DNA of 64,000 nucleotides from Vibrio profundi (GCF_005281835.1 NZ_RZIS01000001.1:1004840-1068839), one strand, 5' to 3'. Positions 49,843 to 59,037 are shown, counted from the first letter of the stretch. The notes: generated by a model not told the origin, from the sequence alone. A program made the numbers and translations.

Positions 49843-50607
49843 CTAACAGCGAGGAAACTGAGCAGAGACCAACTTAAGCAAGTTACCGTCTATTTCTGGT
49901 AAATCATCTGAAAAGTGAATTTGTTCGCCGGGTGTGTAGCGGAGCAACACATTGGTGTAATCGCCTGTATTATTGCTGCAATTACTGGCGTGAAATTCAT
50001 GGAGCTTTTTATCGACTTCCGTTTCAAGCTGCAAACACTGAGCTTGGGTGAGCCGCACACGCCCTTGGCACACTTGTGGTGGCGTATCATGCGCGAGTGA
50101 TGCTTGTTGAAAGCGTTTTCTAAATAACGAATCGAGTGGTGTACCTTCTTCCATAATGAAACGACGTCCAGAACGGTAAAAGATCTCGTCACCATGCGCC
50201 TCTACATAGCCAAGGATCTCGGCAATGCTTAAGTAAAACCGTAGGCTAGTATCGGAAAGTTGATACTTTTCAGCGACTTGCCTTGGAGTAAGGTTTAAAG
50301 AAGTCACCATGTAGATAAAGTCGAGCAAATGCGGGTATTCGACAAATAGCGCGTTTTGCTCGTCTGAAACAAACTCTTCGCCGCTATGTTGTAACTGGCT
50401 AGCTAGTTGAGAAAGCTCGACCAAATCGGTGTTTACATGGTTGGCATACATCAGGATCTTATCAATGCCTAGCGATGGGTTTCGTAGATGACGTTTGATA
50501 GTAGAGAGCGGGATCCCTGTTTTTTCAGACAATTCGCTATAACAGAGGCCTTGTTCTTTTAGCTTCTGTCGAATTGCAGCGAGTAAAAATTTAGGTCCTA
50601 TATGCAT
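49843..50607 (-). CDS. Helix-turn-helix regulator with C-terminal sensor-like domain
   Basis: A 254-residue protein. Residues about 8-58 form an XRE/Cro-like HTH (AIRQKLKEQGLCYSELSEKTGIPLSTIKRHL), and a second HTH-like stretch (LTPRQVAEKYQLSDTSLRFYLSIAEILGY) follows near 105-135. The C-terminal half is not recognised. ATG 50607 has GGAGTAAG just upstream, so it is preferred to the 50628 start. It is transcribed toward oppA and may regulate the opp operon. The ligand is unknown. Confidence 0.8.
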   Translation of the reverse strand: MHIGPKFLLAAIRQKLKEQGLCYSELSEKTGIPLSTIKRHLRNPSLGIDKILMYANHVNTDLVELSQLASQLQHSGEEFVSDEQNALFVEYPHLLDFIYMVTSLNLTPRQVAEKYQLSDTSLRFYLSIAEILGYVEAHGDEIFYRSGRRFIMEEGTPLDSLFRKRFQQASLAHDTPPQVCQGRVRLTQAQCLQLETEVDKKLHEFHASNCSNNTGDYTNVLLRYTPGEQIHFSDDLPEIDGNLLKLVSAQFPRC

Positions 50608-50790
50608 GCTTACTCCAATGTAGTTCACCTAAACTCGGTTGCAACCAAGGCAATATGGTTAAGTGTTCAATATCTTAATGAGCCAGATATCGACAAGTCC
50701 GAGTTAAGATTACTTGGTAGCGACCTAAGTATTGGAGGTTCCATCGACCTCTAAATAACTTACAGAGTAATAACTTAGGTCTAAATGAGG

Positions 50791-51465
50791 TTATGCCGTT
50801 GAATTTTGTCTGGCTAACAATAGATCGCGAATCGCAGTACCCGCTTCCAGAATGTGCTTCTTCAACAAGTATTTAGCGCCATCGATATCGCGGTTTTCAC
50901 ACATTTCGAACAGAGCCAAATGTTCCTTTTCTGCCTTTTCAATTCCAGTGGTAAACAACAACTGCAAACGGATATAGCGGTCGCATTTGGTGTTTAGGTT
51001 GTAAATCACATCCATGGTTTCTGGCATGTTGGCAGGGGCATAAAGTGCTTTATGGAACTCGTAGTTGTAGTTGCTCCATTCTTCAATTTCAGCACCGCTT
51101 TGTAGCACCGCATCAAACTGCTCGCGGATCTGACGCGCATTCTCAAGGTCAGTGTCGGTCATGTTTTGAATCGCACGCTCTAATATATGGCATTCCACCA
51201 CGGCACGTAATTCAAACAATTCATCGATTTTATCGGGAGAAAGTTCCGTAACAGTGGCGCCTTTATGCGCTTCAAAGCTGACTAAGCCTTGTGCTTCTAA
51301 CTGAACTAACGCTTCACGAACAGGAATACGGCTAACGTTGAACTCAGCAGCGAGGGCGTCTTGTCTGAGCGGCTGACCAGTTTTTAACTCGCCTTTTAGG
51401 ATCTGAGTACGGATCGCTTCCTCTACGACTTGAGTTCGAGTTTTAAAAACAGGTTTCTGTGACAT
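50791..51465 (-). CDS. GntR-family (FCD/FadR subfamily) regulator
   Basis: A 224-residue GntR protein: winged HTH at about 10-75 (LAAEFNVSRIPVREALVQLEAQGLV) and an all-helical FCD ligand domain with likely metal-ligand histidines in NYEFHKALY, EHLALFE and KHILEAG. FCD regulators typically sense organic acids or amino acids and repress catabolic genes. It lies between opp and the hydroxyproline genes. A shared core site lies in its own promoter, so autoregulation is likely. Hydroxyproline or a pyrroline intermediate is a plausible effector. Confidence 0.92.
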   Translation of the reverse strand: MSQKPVFKTRTQVVEEAIRTQILKGELKTGQPLRQDALAAEFNVSRIPVREALVQLEAQGLVSFEAHKGATVTELSPDKIDELFELRAVVECHILERAIQNMTDTDLENARQIREQFDAVLQSGAEIEEWSNYNYEFHKALYAPANMPETMDVIYNLNTKCDRYIRLQLLFTTGIEKAEKEHLALFEMCENRDIDGAKYLLKKHILEAGTAIRDLLLARQNSTA

Positions 51466-51490
51466 CCAGGTCTCCGAGCTTACAAAGGTA

Positions 51491-51507
51491 TTTTATCCAA
51501 TATACCA
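51491..51507. promoter_or_regulatory. Shared operator core, gntR promoter
   Basis: TTTTATCCAATATACCA contains ATCCAATATAC, fitting AT[AC][AC]AATATAC. It starts 26 bp upstream of the GntR start; 13 of 17 positions match the site at 55549. The position suits autoregulation. Confidence 0.55.
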
Positions 51508-51571
51508 TTTTTGCCATGGATTGAGCTTACGATCCACAGCCCTAAGAGTGTTTTTGGGAGGTAATCAAAAC

Positions 51572-51597
51572 AAAAAGGCACCAAGTGGTACCTTTTT
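51572..51597. terminator. Terminator after the semialdehyde dehydrogenase gene
   Basis: GGCACCA and TGGTACC (one wobble pair) with A5 and T5 tracts on the two sides give a terminator active on the minus strand. It lies about 11 bp past the aldehyde dehydrogenase stop and separates it from gntR. Confidence 0.85.
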
Positions 51598-51607
51598 ATA
51601 CGATCGC

Positions 51608-53149
51608 TTACGCTACGCCGTCTTTTTCCATAGTCCCATCAATGGCACGCGTGACTTTGAGTGGGTTGGATTGCTTAATAGCCTCTGGAAGTAACTCATC
51701 TGGAAGAGACTGATAAGCCACAGGTCGTAGCCAACGCTTGATGGCTTGAGAACCAACAGACGTACTCGCAGGCATGGTAGAGGCTGGGTAAGGGCCACCA
51801 TGAACCATCGCGTGACTAACCTCGACCCCAGTTGGCCAACCATTAAATACGATTCGGCCAGCGATACTTTCCAGCTGCGGAAGGAGCTGTTTTGCAAGAT
51901 CGTATTCTTGTTTATCAGCATGCAGGGTAGACGTTAAGCTACCAGATAAATGACGGCTAAGTTCTAACATGTCTTCGAAGCTGTCACAGACAACGATGAC
52001 CGATTGCGGGCCAAATATCTCATCTTGCCACTCTGGGTTGTTTCGCCAAGCTTGGCTGGTGGTTTCGAATAAGCAGGTTTCGATTCCAAACTCGGGCGTT
52101 GATTTAACGCATTGAATAGTGTCGTCCGCGCTACGTAAGTGGGTTTGAGACAAATACTGTTGTTTGATGCCATTGGTGAGCAATACATGACCTTGTTGTT
52201 CTCGAACTTTCGCGCGAACGGTAGAAAGGAAGGAATCACAAGCTTCACTCTTGATAACAAAGAGCACGCCAGGCTTGGTACAAAACTGCCCGCAGCCCAT
52301 GGTCATGGATTGTACGAATTGATCGGCTAAAGCTTCACTGTCGCTCGACAATTTATTCGGCAGAATAAATACAGGGTTAGCAGCGCCTAGCTCACCATAA
52401 AATGGGATCGGCTCAGGGCGTGATTGAGCGAGATCGAATAAAGCGCGTCCACCATGAATGGAACCTGTAAAACCAACGGCCTTAATACTTGGATGCTGGA
52501 CTAAAGATTGGCCCAATTCGTTACTCGTTCCTTGGAGTAAGCTAAATATAGACTGCGGCAACTGGCATTGCTCAAGAGCTTTGGAAAAACAGTCAGCAAC
52601 AATTTTGCTGGTGCCAGGGTGAGCAGGGTGGCCTTTTACGATTACTGGGCAGCCAGCTGCAATGGCGGAGGCGGTGTCGCCACCTGCTGTTGAAAATGCT
52701 AATGGGAAGTTCGACGCGCCAAATACCGCGACAGGACCAAGTGCAATATTGTGACGACGCAAATCGGGTTTAGGCAGCGGTTGTCTTTCTGGTTGAGCGG
52801 TATCAAAGATAACGTCTTGCCACAAGCCTTGGGTGACAACTTCGGCGAACAAACGCAGTTGATTGGTGGTTCGGCTAAGCTCACCATTCAAGCGAATCTC
52901 GGGCAGAGCAGATTCTAGTTGAGCGCGTTGGACAATATTCTCACGTTCAGCTTCTAAACAATCGGCAATGGTATTGAGTAGCAACGCTCTTTGTTGTGGA
53001 GAAGTGCTTCTAAACTGCGGCGAGATTTCCGAAGCCACGGTGGCGGCGAAATCAACGTCAGAAGCGCCTTGCTGGGGAAAGTCGCCACTAAGGTACTGTT
53101 CCGTGGCAGGGTTGATCGCATTAAATGTATCGTTGTTCATTTTAGTCAT
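51608..53149 (-). CDS. 2-oxoglutarate semialdehyde (2,5-dioxovalerate) dehydrogenase
   Basis: A 513-residue aldehyde dehydrogenase of the NADP-type 2,5-dioxovalerate group, which oxidises 2-oxoglutarate semialdehyde to 2-oxoglutarate, the last step of 4-hydroxyproline breakdown. Seen are NPATEQYLSGDFPQ, GPVAVFGASNFPLAFSTAGGDTASA, KGHPAHPGTSKIV, the YGELGAANPVFILP region and GCGQFCTKPG with the catalytic Cys. ATG 53140 has AGGA nine bases upstream and may be the true start, since 53149 lies almost on the AGG. Two bases separate it from the epimerase stop, so they are in one operon. Confidence 0.9.
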   Translation of the reverse strand: MTKMNNDTFNAINPATEQYLSGDFPQQGASDVDFAATVASEISPQFRSTSPQQRALLLNTIADCLEAERENIVQRAQLESALPEIRLNGELSRTTNQLRLFAEVVTQGLWQDVIFDTAQPERQPLPKPDLRRHNIALGPVAVFGASNFPLAFSTAGGDTASAIAAGCPVIVKGHPAHPGTSKIVADCFSKALEQCQLPQSIFSLLQGTSNELGQSLVQHPSIKAVGFTGSIHGGRALFDLAQSRPEPIPFYGELGAANPVFILPNKLSSDSEALADQFVQSMTMGCGQFCTKPGVLFVIKSEACDSFLSTVRAKVREQQGHVLLTNGIKQQYLSQTHLRSADDTIQCVKSTPEFGIETCLFETTSQAWRNNPEWQDEIFGPQSVIVVCDSFEDMLELSRHLSGSLTSTLHADKQEYDLAKQLLPQLESIAGRIVFNGWPTGVEVSHAMVHGGPYPASTMPASTSVGSQAIKRWLRPVAYQSLPDELLPEAIKQSNPLKVTRAIDGTMEKDGVA

Positions 53150-53150
53150 C

Positions 53151-54152
53151 CTATTTCAATTCGAATCCATATGCGTACGGGTCTTCGTCATCGACCCAAA
53201 TGGTGTTGTGTCCGTGTACTTGCGCCCAGCCTTCTATGCTCGGCGATATGGCTTCGCGACCTTCTACTTCTGTCACTGCTTCAATTCGACCTTTGAACAA
53301 ACTGCCAATGATGCTTTCATGCACAAAGTCTTCGCCTAGTTTTAGCTTACCTTTCGCGTACCACTGAGCCATGCGTGCGCTGGTTCCGGTACCGCACGGG
53401 GAGCGATCTAAGGCCTTTTCACCGTAGAAAACGGCATTTTTTGCAGTAGCTTCGGGCTTGGTAGGCGAGCCTGTCCATAACACATGGGTGACGCCGCAAA
53501 CTGTTGGATCTTGAGGGTGGACACACTGAACTGCTTCTGAAACCGCGCGGCGAACTTTTGGGCTGAGCATCAGTATTTCGTCAGAGGAATAGTGCTCCAG
53601 TCCTAGGTAGTTTTCTTGTGGATCAACGATCACGTAATAGTTACCGCCATAAGATACATCCACGCTGATTTCACCTAACCCTTCGACATATACCTTTATA
53701 TCACGGTGCGCTAGATAAGCAGGGACGTTAAATATCTTCACTGAAGTGACCTTGTCACCTTTTGTTTGGTAATGAACTTCGATCTGCCCAGCAGGCACGT
53801 CTAAGATCAGTCGTCCTTCTTGTTTTGGCGTGATCAACTTGTGTTCTAACGCTGAAGTGACGGTTCCAATAGTGCCGTGACCACACATTGGCAGGCAGCC
53901 ACTTGTTTCAATGAAAAGGATTGAAGCATCCGCGTTCTCGCTACAGGCCGGAAGCACAACTGAGCCCGACATCATGGCGTGCCCACGAGGTTCAAACATT
54001 AAGGCTTGGCGTATCCAATCGTAGTTTTCTAGAAAGAATTGACGCTTTTCACTCATGGTCTTGCCTTCCAATGGTGGAACACCGCCCGCCACCAGTCGTA
54101 CCGGATTTCCGCAGGTATGCGCATCAATACAAAAAAAAGTCCCTTGTCTCAT
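53151..54152 (-). CDS. 4-hydroxyproline 2-epimerase (proline racemase family)
   Basis: A 333-residue proline-racemase-fold enzyme. Both catalytic cysteines are present: Cys90 in PMCGHGT and Cys253 in DRSPCGTGT. A Cys-Cys pair with neighbouring D-amino-acid dehydrogenase, DapA-family and dioxovalerate dehydrogenase genes points to 4-hydroxyproline 2-epimerase. Trans-3-hydroxyproline dehydratases have Thr in place of the second Cys and so are disfavoured. It converts trans-4-hydroxy-L-proline to cis-4-hydroxy-D-proline. It is divergent from the dehydrogenase gene across a shared operator. Confidence 0.93.
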   Translation of the reverse strand: MRQGTFFCIDAHTCGNPVRLVAGGVPPLEGKTMSEKRQFFLENYDWIRQALMFEPRGHAMMSGSVVLPACSENADASILFIETSGCLPMCGHGTIGTVTSALEHKLITPKQEGRLILDVPAGQIEVHYQTKGDKVTSVKIFNVPAYLAHRDIKVYVEGLGEISVDVSYGGNYYVIVDPQENYLGLEHYSSDEILMLSPKVRRAVSEAVQCVHPQDPTVCGVTHVLWTGSPTKPEATAKNAVFYGEKALDRSPCGTGTSARMAQWYAKGKLKLGEDFVHESIIGSLFKGRIEAVTEVEGREAISPSIEGWAQVHGHNTIWVDDEDPYAYGFELK

Positions 54153-54212
54153 TTTTTGTTCCTTGCATAAGAAATTGGTTGAACTAGGTCGAAGGGATGT
54201 TAACGTAGTGTA

Positions 54213-54229
54213 AAGTATATTTTATACAA
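54213..54229. promoter_or_regulatory. Shared operator core, epimerase/dehydrogenase divergent promoter
   Basis: AAGTATATTTTATACAA is the reverse complement of TTGTATAAAATATACTT and matches 15 of 17 positions of the site at 55549. It lies between the two divergent starts, placing both under the same regulator. Confidence 0.7.
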
Positions 54230-54263
54230 TTTTGTTGGTGAAGTGTGATGGGGAGCAAAACAA

Positions 54264-55529
54264 ATGTCGATTGAAAAACAATCAAAGGGCGTTTCAATAG
54301 CAGTCGTTGGGGGAGGCATTATCGGTTTATGTTCAGCGTTAAAGCTGCAATTAGAAGGGCACCAAGTAACGGTATTCGACCCATCGGGCGCTGGTTCAAA
54401 ATGTTCGAAAGGCAACGCCGGCCACTTTGCAACGGAGCAAATACTCCCACTGTCCAACCCGGGTTTGATTCCCCAATTGCCTAAAATGTTACTTTCTCCA
54501 AAAAGTCCAGTTTCAATACGATTTAGAGACCTGCCCAATACCGCTGGTTGGATGTTTCGTTTCTTAGCTAAAGCGAGAGAAAAACCAACTAACCATGCGA
54601 CATCTGCACTTACCGAGTTAAACAGTCGAGCGATGAGTAGCTGGAATAAACTGCTCGAAGATGTGGAGCTGAGCCACCTAATTAAATCTGAAGGTTCATT
54701 GCTGGTATTCGAAAGTGAACAGTTATTTGAAAGCTACCAAGCGACCTTAGAAAAAATGAAATCTCATGGGGTTCGTTGGGAAATATGGGAAGGTAACCTG
54801 CTGAGAAGTCGCATGCCAAACCTAGCCGATACAGTAAAGTGTGGCGTGTTCTTTCCTGATACGTCGCATACCACCGACCCTTATTATATGTGCCTTGAGC
54901 TAAAGTCATCATTCATCTATTGGGGCGGAAAATGGCAGCAAGACAAAGTGGAAAACGTTAAATCCGACCAAGTTGGAAGTGTGGTGGTAACGGATAAGAG
55001 CGCGCATCATTTTGATAAGGTAGTGATGGCAACTGGTGCTCAATCTGTCCCTATTATTAAGAAAGTAACCAATATCAAAGTGCCGCTACAAGCTGAGCGA
55101 GGTTACCACTTGATGGTGAATACACCACATGAATTACTCCCTATCCCTGTTAGTTCAGCCGATAGAAAGTTTATCATGACGCCGATGAAGCATGGGCTTA
55201 GGCTTGCAGGTACAGTTGAGTACGCTTCGATAAAATCTCCCGCCAATATGCAGCGCGCAAACATGCTTAAAAACCTCGCTAAAGGGGTGCTGAAACAACC
55301 AGTTCTCGAAGGTGATTTAGGTAGCAAGTGGATGGGGAATCGACCTTCATTACCAGATTCTTTACCGATCATTGACCAGAACGAAAAGGGAAATATTCTG
55401 TTTGCATTTGGCCATCAACATCTTGGTTTGACTCAGGCGGCAATCACGGCTGACCTCGTTTCGGATATGGTGAATGGCAAGCAAACTACGTTGGATTTGT
55501 CGCCATATCGCTTAACAAGATTTGGTTAA
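54264..55529 (+). CDS. FAD-dependent D-amino acid dehydrogenase, likely cis-4-hydroxy-D-proline dehydrogenase
   Basis: A 421-residue DadA-family flavoprotein with an N-terminal FAD-binding Rossmann motif (SIAVVGGGIIGLCSALKLQLEG), GNAGHFATEQILPLSNPG and a C-terminal FAFGHQHLGLTQAAIT segment. It would oxidise cis-4-hydroxy-D-proline to 1-pyrroline-4-hydroxy-2-carboxylate and pass electrons to the respiratory chain. It has no membrane segment; association is peripheral in relatives. Divergent from the epimerase gene. Assignment of the exact substrate is from context. Confidence 0.9.
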   Translation: MSIEKQSKGVSIAVVGGGIIGLCSALKLQLEGHQVTVFDPSGAGSKCSKGNAGHFATEQILPLSNPGLIPQLPKMLLSPKSPVSIRFRDLPNTAGWMFRFLAKAREKPTNHATSALTELNSRAMSSWNKLLEDVELSHLIKSEGSLLVFESEQLFESYQATLEKMKSHGVRWEIWEGNLLRSRMPNLADTVKCGVFFPDTSHTTDPYYMCLELKSSFIYWGGKWQQDKVENVKSDQVGSVVVTDKSAHHFDKVVMATGAQSVPIIKKVTNIKVPLQAERGYHLMVNTPHELLPIPVSSADRKFIMTPMKHGLRLAGTVEYASIKSPANMQRANMLKNLAKGVLKQPVLEGDLGSKWMGNRPSLPDSLPIIDQNEKGNILFAFGHQHLGLTQAAITADLVSDMVNGKQTTLDLSPYRLTRFG

Positions 55530-55548
55530 AATTTTTTCAAATTTAATA

Positions 55549-55565
55549 TTGTATAAAATATACAA
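55549..55565. promoter_or_regulatory. Perfect palindromic operator, binding-protein gene promoter
   Basis: TTGTATAAAATATACAA is a perfect 7-bp inverted repeat around AAA. It is the best of five related sites and lies 90 bp upstream of the solute-binding-protein gene. Confidence 0.75.
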
Positions 55566-55654
55566 GCATATTATGTTAATAAAAAGTTAACCAACAATGC
55601 ATCTAAAAGCAGTATCCAGATGCACAAGAAAACCAACAAAAGGAGCTACACATA

Positions 55655-56788
55655 ATGTCTAGAATGACAATTGCGCCACTTACACACTTGGTTTCGAGAT
55701 CATCGGCTTCAAAAGGATTGTTGTCACGAACAGTACTTTCAGGAGTTGTGGTTTCAGGGATGCTGCTTGGATCTACGGCTTACGCTGAAGATAAATTAAC
55801 CGTCGTGTCTTGGGGCGGCGCTTTTACTAAAAGTCAGGTAGAGGCGTATCACAAACCGTTCATTGCAGAGTCTGGTGTTGAGCTGATATCCGAAGACTTC
55901 AGCGGCGGCCTTGCAGAAATTAAAGCGCAGGTTGAAGCCAACAAAGTGCGTTGGGATCTAGTCTCACTTGATAAGCCCGATATTGTTCGTGGCTGCGCAG
56001 AAGGGTTACTCGAACCGCTGGATCCGAGCATTCTGCCTGCTGGTGCTGATGGAACGCCTGCGAAAGATGACTTCATTGAAGGTGCGATTCACGAATGTGC
56101 AGTCAATACGATTGTTGTTTCTACGGTGCTGACGGTAAACGATGATGCGTTTAAAGGAAAAGCGCAGCCTAATAAGTTGGCTGATCTATTTGATTTGACT
56201 AAGTTCCCGGGTCGTCGTGCATTGCAAAAAATGCCACAAGGGAACCTAGAATGGGCACTGATCGCTGACGGGGTTAAACCAGAACAGGTTTATGAGATGT
56301 TAGAGACAACAGAAGGGCGCCATCGCGCATTTAAGAAACTAGATACCATTAAGCCTCAAGTGGTTTGGTGGACAACTGGAGCGCAGCCACCGCAAATGCT
56401 TGCCGACAAAGAAGTCGTGATGGCCTCTGCGTTTAACGGCCGTATCCACAGTGCAACTACTGAAGAAGGCCAACCATTTCGAATTATTTGGGATCACCAA
56501 CTCGGTTACATGAATGGCTGGGCGATTCCGAAAGGTAGCCCTAATACTGAATTAGCGTTGGACTTCATTAAATTCTCATCTGGAACACAGCCACTTGCCG
56601 ACCAAGCCAAATATGTCGCTTATGGCCCGACGCGTAAATCCTCTTCAGCGCAAATTAGCCCTGAAATTTTAGCAAGCCTACCAACCGCGCCGAACAACTT
56701 TAAAACTGCCTTTTTAATTGATGATGCTTGGTGGTCGGATTATGCCGATGAGCTTAATGAAGAATTCAATACGTGGTTATTGAACTAA
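55655..56788 (+). CDS. ABC transporter substrate-binding protein (PotD-like, family 1)
   Basis: A 377-residue periplasmic binding protein. The signal peptide ends near AYAED at about residue 45. The mature part starts KLTVVSWGGAFTKSQVEAYHKPF, typical of polyamine/spermidine-type proteins. AGGAG precedes the ATG. It works with the PotA/B/C-like proteins encoded about 2.4 kb downstream on the same strand. By context the solute is hydroxyproline or a derivative such as its betaine. That is inference. Confidence 0.9.
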   Translation: MSRMTIAPLTHLVSRSSASKGLLSRTVLSGVVVSGMLLGSTAYAEDKLTVVSWGGAFTKSQVEAYHKPFIAESGVELISEDFSGGLAEIKAQVEANKVRWDLVSLDKPDIVRGCAEGLLEPLDPSILPAGADGTPAKDDFIEGAIHECAVNTIVVSTVLTVNDDAFKGKAQPNKLADLFDLTKFPGRRALQKMPQGNLEWALIADGVKPEQVYEMLETTEGRHRAFKKLDTIKPQVVWWTTGAQPPQMLADKEVVMASAFNGRIHSATTEEGQPFRIIWDHQLGYMNGWAIPKGSPNTELALDFIKFSSGTQPLADQAKYVAYGPTRKSSSAQISPEILASLPTAPNNFKTAFLIDDAWWSDYADELNEEFNTWLLN

Positions 56789-56802
56789 CTAATACGAAGG
56801 GC

Positions 56803-56828
56803 GCACCCAAACGCAGCAGTTTGGGTGC
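56803..56828 (+). promoter_or_regulatory. Intercistronic hairpin after binding-protein gene
   Basis: GCACCCAAAC and GTTTGGGTGC form a perfect 10-bp stem with a 6-nt loop and a TTT tail, 15 bp after the stop. It may act as partial terminator or mRNA protector, as is common after binding-protein genes. Confidence 0.65.
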
Positions 56829-56877
56829 TTTCGAAAACTAGATGTCGGAACGCGATGGATTTTTATTAGGAGGAACA

Positions 56878-57855
56878 ATGTTGAATTTAGATGCCAAGCA
56901 GATTGTAGGCTGCTTGACAATGAAAGGGCTCATAGATTCGATGCGTGCCAGCTACCAACGTCCCGCAACGATTCCGCAACGCCGAGTGATGGCATTGGAA
57001 GAATCAGGGTATGAGGCATTCGCGTTACTGCCAGCTTGGAACGAAAACTTAATCACAGTGAAAGCCTTTACTTACTTTCCCGAAAATCACCTTCAAGACA
57101 AAGACAGTCTTGCGTCTAAAGTGCTGGCGTTTGATCGCCGTAACGGTGAACCACTGGCATTGCTTGATGGAAAGGTTTTGACATTTTGGCGCACCGCCGC
57201 TGCGTCTGCACTGGCTGCGGATTATCTCGCGCGAAGTGATGCCAACCAATTGTTGATTTGTGGTACGGGAAATTTAGCGCCTTACATCGCTTGGGCTTAT
57301 GCCGCCATAAGACCTTTAACCGAAGTCGTGGTGTGGGGAAGGGATGAGAAGAAAGCGAGGTGCTGCGTTGATGCAATTATCTCAGGTTCGGAATATCAAA
57401 GCTTGCCAGTCGAGCGACAATTTAAGGTTGAAGTCGCTACGGATGTCAATCAAGCCGTAGTTACAGCCGACATTGTGTCTTGCGTAACAGGTGCACCTTC
57501 ACCGCTGTTTGCCTGTGGTTCGGTAAAGCCAGGTACTCATATTGATTTAATTGGCAATCATGATAGAGACAAACGTGAGTGTGGCAGTGAACTTGTTCAA
57601 AAGTCTCAGGTTTACGTAGATAGTAAAATCAACGTGTTAGCCGAGGCTGGGGATCTATTAATCCCAATTGAAGAAGGTGTCTTCCAAGAAGAGAATATTC
57701 AAAGTGAGTTACCAGATTTATGCGCAGGCCGTAATGGCGGTAGAGCCGATAACGACGCTATAACTCTGTATAAATCGGTAGGAAGTGCATTGGCCGATTT
57801 AACTGCAGTTCAGTATGTATTGGCCAGTTACTCACAAGGTGATCGAGTGAAATAA
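56878..57855 (+). CDS. Ornithine cyclodeaminase/mu-crystallin family, likely pyrroline-2-carboxylate reductase
   Basis: A 325-residue OCD/mu-crystallin protein with RPATIPQRRVMALEESG, ALLDGKVLTFWRTAAASALAADYLA and the NAD(P) motif LLICGTGNLAPYIAWAY. Start ATG 56878 has AGGAGG; the 56842 start is upstream of that site. Hydroxyproline clusters often carry such a reductase (LhpI type), which reduces 1-pyrroline-2-carboxylate to proline in the trans-3-hydroxyproline branch. Ornithine or alanine dehydrogenase activity are alternatives. Confidence 0.85.
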   Translation: MLNLDAKQIVGCLTMKGLIDSMRASYQRPATIPQRRVMALEESGYEAFALLPAWNENLITVKAFTYFPENHLQDKDSLASKVLAFDRRNGEPLALLDGKVLTFWRTAAASALAADYLARSDANQLLICGTGNLAPYIAWAYAAIRPLTEVVVWGRDEKKARCCVDAIISGSEYQSLPVERQFKVEVATDVNQAVVTADIVSCVTGAPSPLFACGSVKPGTHIDLIGNHDRDKRECGSELVQKSQVYVDSKINVLAEAGDLLIPIEEGVFQEENIQSELPDLCAGRNGGRADNDAITLYKSVGSALADLTAVQYVLASYSQGDRVK

Positions 57856-57999
57856 TCAATGCTGACTCGTTATATCACTTTGTTATATAAAAATTTCACC
57901 AGAAATAGATGTTACACGAAGGAATATTAGCTTCACACATACCCATTTAGTCTCGGTTTTAAATTTATGAAATACCGAGTTTTTTATCGCAAATTAAAA

Positions 58000-58016
58000 T
58001 TGCATACAATATACAA
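58000..58016. promoter_or_regulatory. Shared operator core, DapA-family gene promoter
   Basis: TTGCATACAATATACAA matches 15 of 17 positions of the palindrome at 55549 and ends 13 bp before the start codon of the deaminase gene. Confidence 0.7.
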
Positions 58017-58029
58017 AAGGATGTTACAG

Positions 58030-58944
58030 ATGAAAGTAGATTGGAAAGGTGTATACCCAGCAGTAAGCACACAGTTTCGCGCAGACCAAACCATCGATCT
58101 TGATGCGACTCAAACCGTGATTGATAACCAAATCAATGATGGTGTCAATGGAATCATTTGTCTTGGCACTGTTGGCGAAAATTGCGCGCTTTACCCTGAA
58201 GAAAAGCGTCAAGTTCTGAAAGCCGCACAAGAAGTCGTGGCCGGGCGTGTTCCTCTTATTGCTGGTACGGCAGAATCGATCACAACCGCTGCGGTTGATT
58301 ATATGCAAGATGCACAAAAAATTGGAATTGATGGCTGTATGGTTATGCCTCCTATGGTTTACCGCACATCCGATACAGAGACCGTTGATTATTACGGGAC
58401 ACTGGCAAAAGCAACGCCAGATATGCCAATCATGATCTACAACAACCCTGTGTCTTACGGGGTGGATGTGAACCTTGAAATTATGAGCCAACTTGCGGAA
58501 TTTGAAAGCATCGTCGCAGTGAAAGAATCAACAACAGATACACGCCGAATCACAGAACTGTACAACCGCTTTGATGATCGCTTTACGGTATTTAGTGGTG
58601 TTGACGATATCGCACTAGAGTCTTTAATGCTGGGCGCTACGGGGTGGATTTCTGGCCTGACGAACGCTTTCCCTGCTGAGTCAGTTGCGATCTATAAACT
58701 TGCAAGCCAAGGTCGATATGCAGAAGCGCTAGAGATCTACCGCTGGTTCTTACCACTACTACGCCTCGACACGATTCCAACACTAGTTCAGTGCATTAAG
58801 TTGGCAGAACAAGTATGTGGCCGCGGTTCTGAACAAGTACGTGCGCCGCGCCAAAACCTTAAAGGTGAAGAACGTGCACAAGTGATCGCGATGGTGGAGC
58901 GAGCTATTGCAACTCGTCCAGACCTGTCGAAATACAACCTGTAA
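58030..58944 (+). CDS. DapA/NanA-family lyase, likely 1-pyrroline-4-hydroxy-2-carboxylate deaminase
   Basis: A 304-residue class I aldolase-type barrel. The Schiff-base lysine is Lys165 (VAVKESTTD) and the catalytic tyrosine is Tyr137 (YNNP). In hydroxyproline clusters this family member (LhpC) turns 1-pyrroline-4-hydroxy-2-carboxylate into 2-oxoglutarate semialdehyde and ammonia. ATG 58030 is chosen because AAAAGG is then 9 nt away; upstream in-frame ATGs at 57967 and 58021 lack proper spacing and the first overlaps the operator. Dihydrodipicolinate synthase is unlikely by context. Confidence 0.9.
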   Translation: MKVDWKGVYPAVSTQFRADQTIDLDATQTVIDNQINDGVNGIICLGTVGENCALYPEEKRQVLKAAQEVVAGRVPLIAGTAESITTAAVDYMQDAQKIGIDGCMVMPPMVYRTSDTETVDYYGTLAKATPDMPIMIYNNPVSYGVDVNLEIMSQLAEFESIVAVKESTTDTRRITELYNRFDDRFTVFSGVDDIALESLMLGATGWISGLTNAFPAESVAIYKLASQGRYAEALEIYRWFLPLLRLDTIPTLVQCIKLAEQVCGRGSEQVRAPRQNLKGEERAQVIAMVERAIATRPDLSKYNL

Positions 58945-58973
58945 CCGAACTAGCTTAACTCGGTCATTTATGT

Positions 58974-59037
58974 CCGCTGTATTTTGAACTAGCTCAACAG
59001 CGGAATAGAAGGGGCGTCAGCAGAAATGCGCCCCTTC
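58974..59037 (+). terminator. Two tandem stem-loops between deaminase and transporter genes
   Basis: CCGCTGT/ACAGCGG (58974-59003) is followed by GAAGGGGCG/CGCCCCTTC (59008-59037). T-runs are weak, so they may only partly terminate. They occupy most of the 253-bp gap before the PotA-like gene. Confidence 0.55.

Noticed and set aside
53151..54152. trans-3-hydroxy-L-proline dehydratase
   Set aside because: The second catalytic position is Cys253, whereas the dehydratases have Thr.
58030..58944. Dihydrodipicolinate synthase for lysine biosynthesis
   Set aside because: Same fold and Schiff-base Lys, but its operon and shared operator place it in hydroxyproline breakdown.
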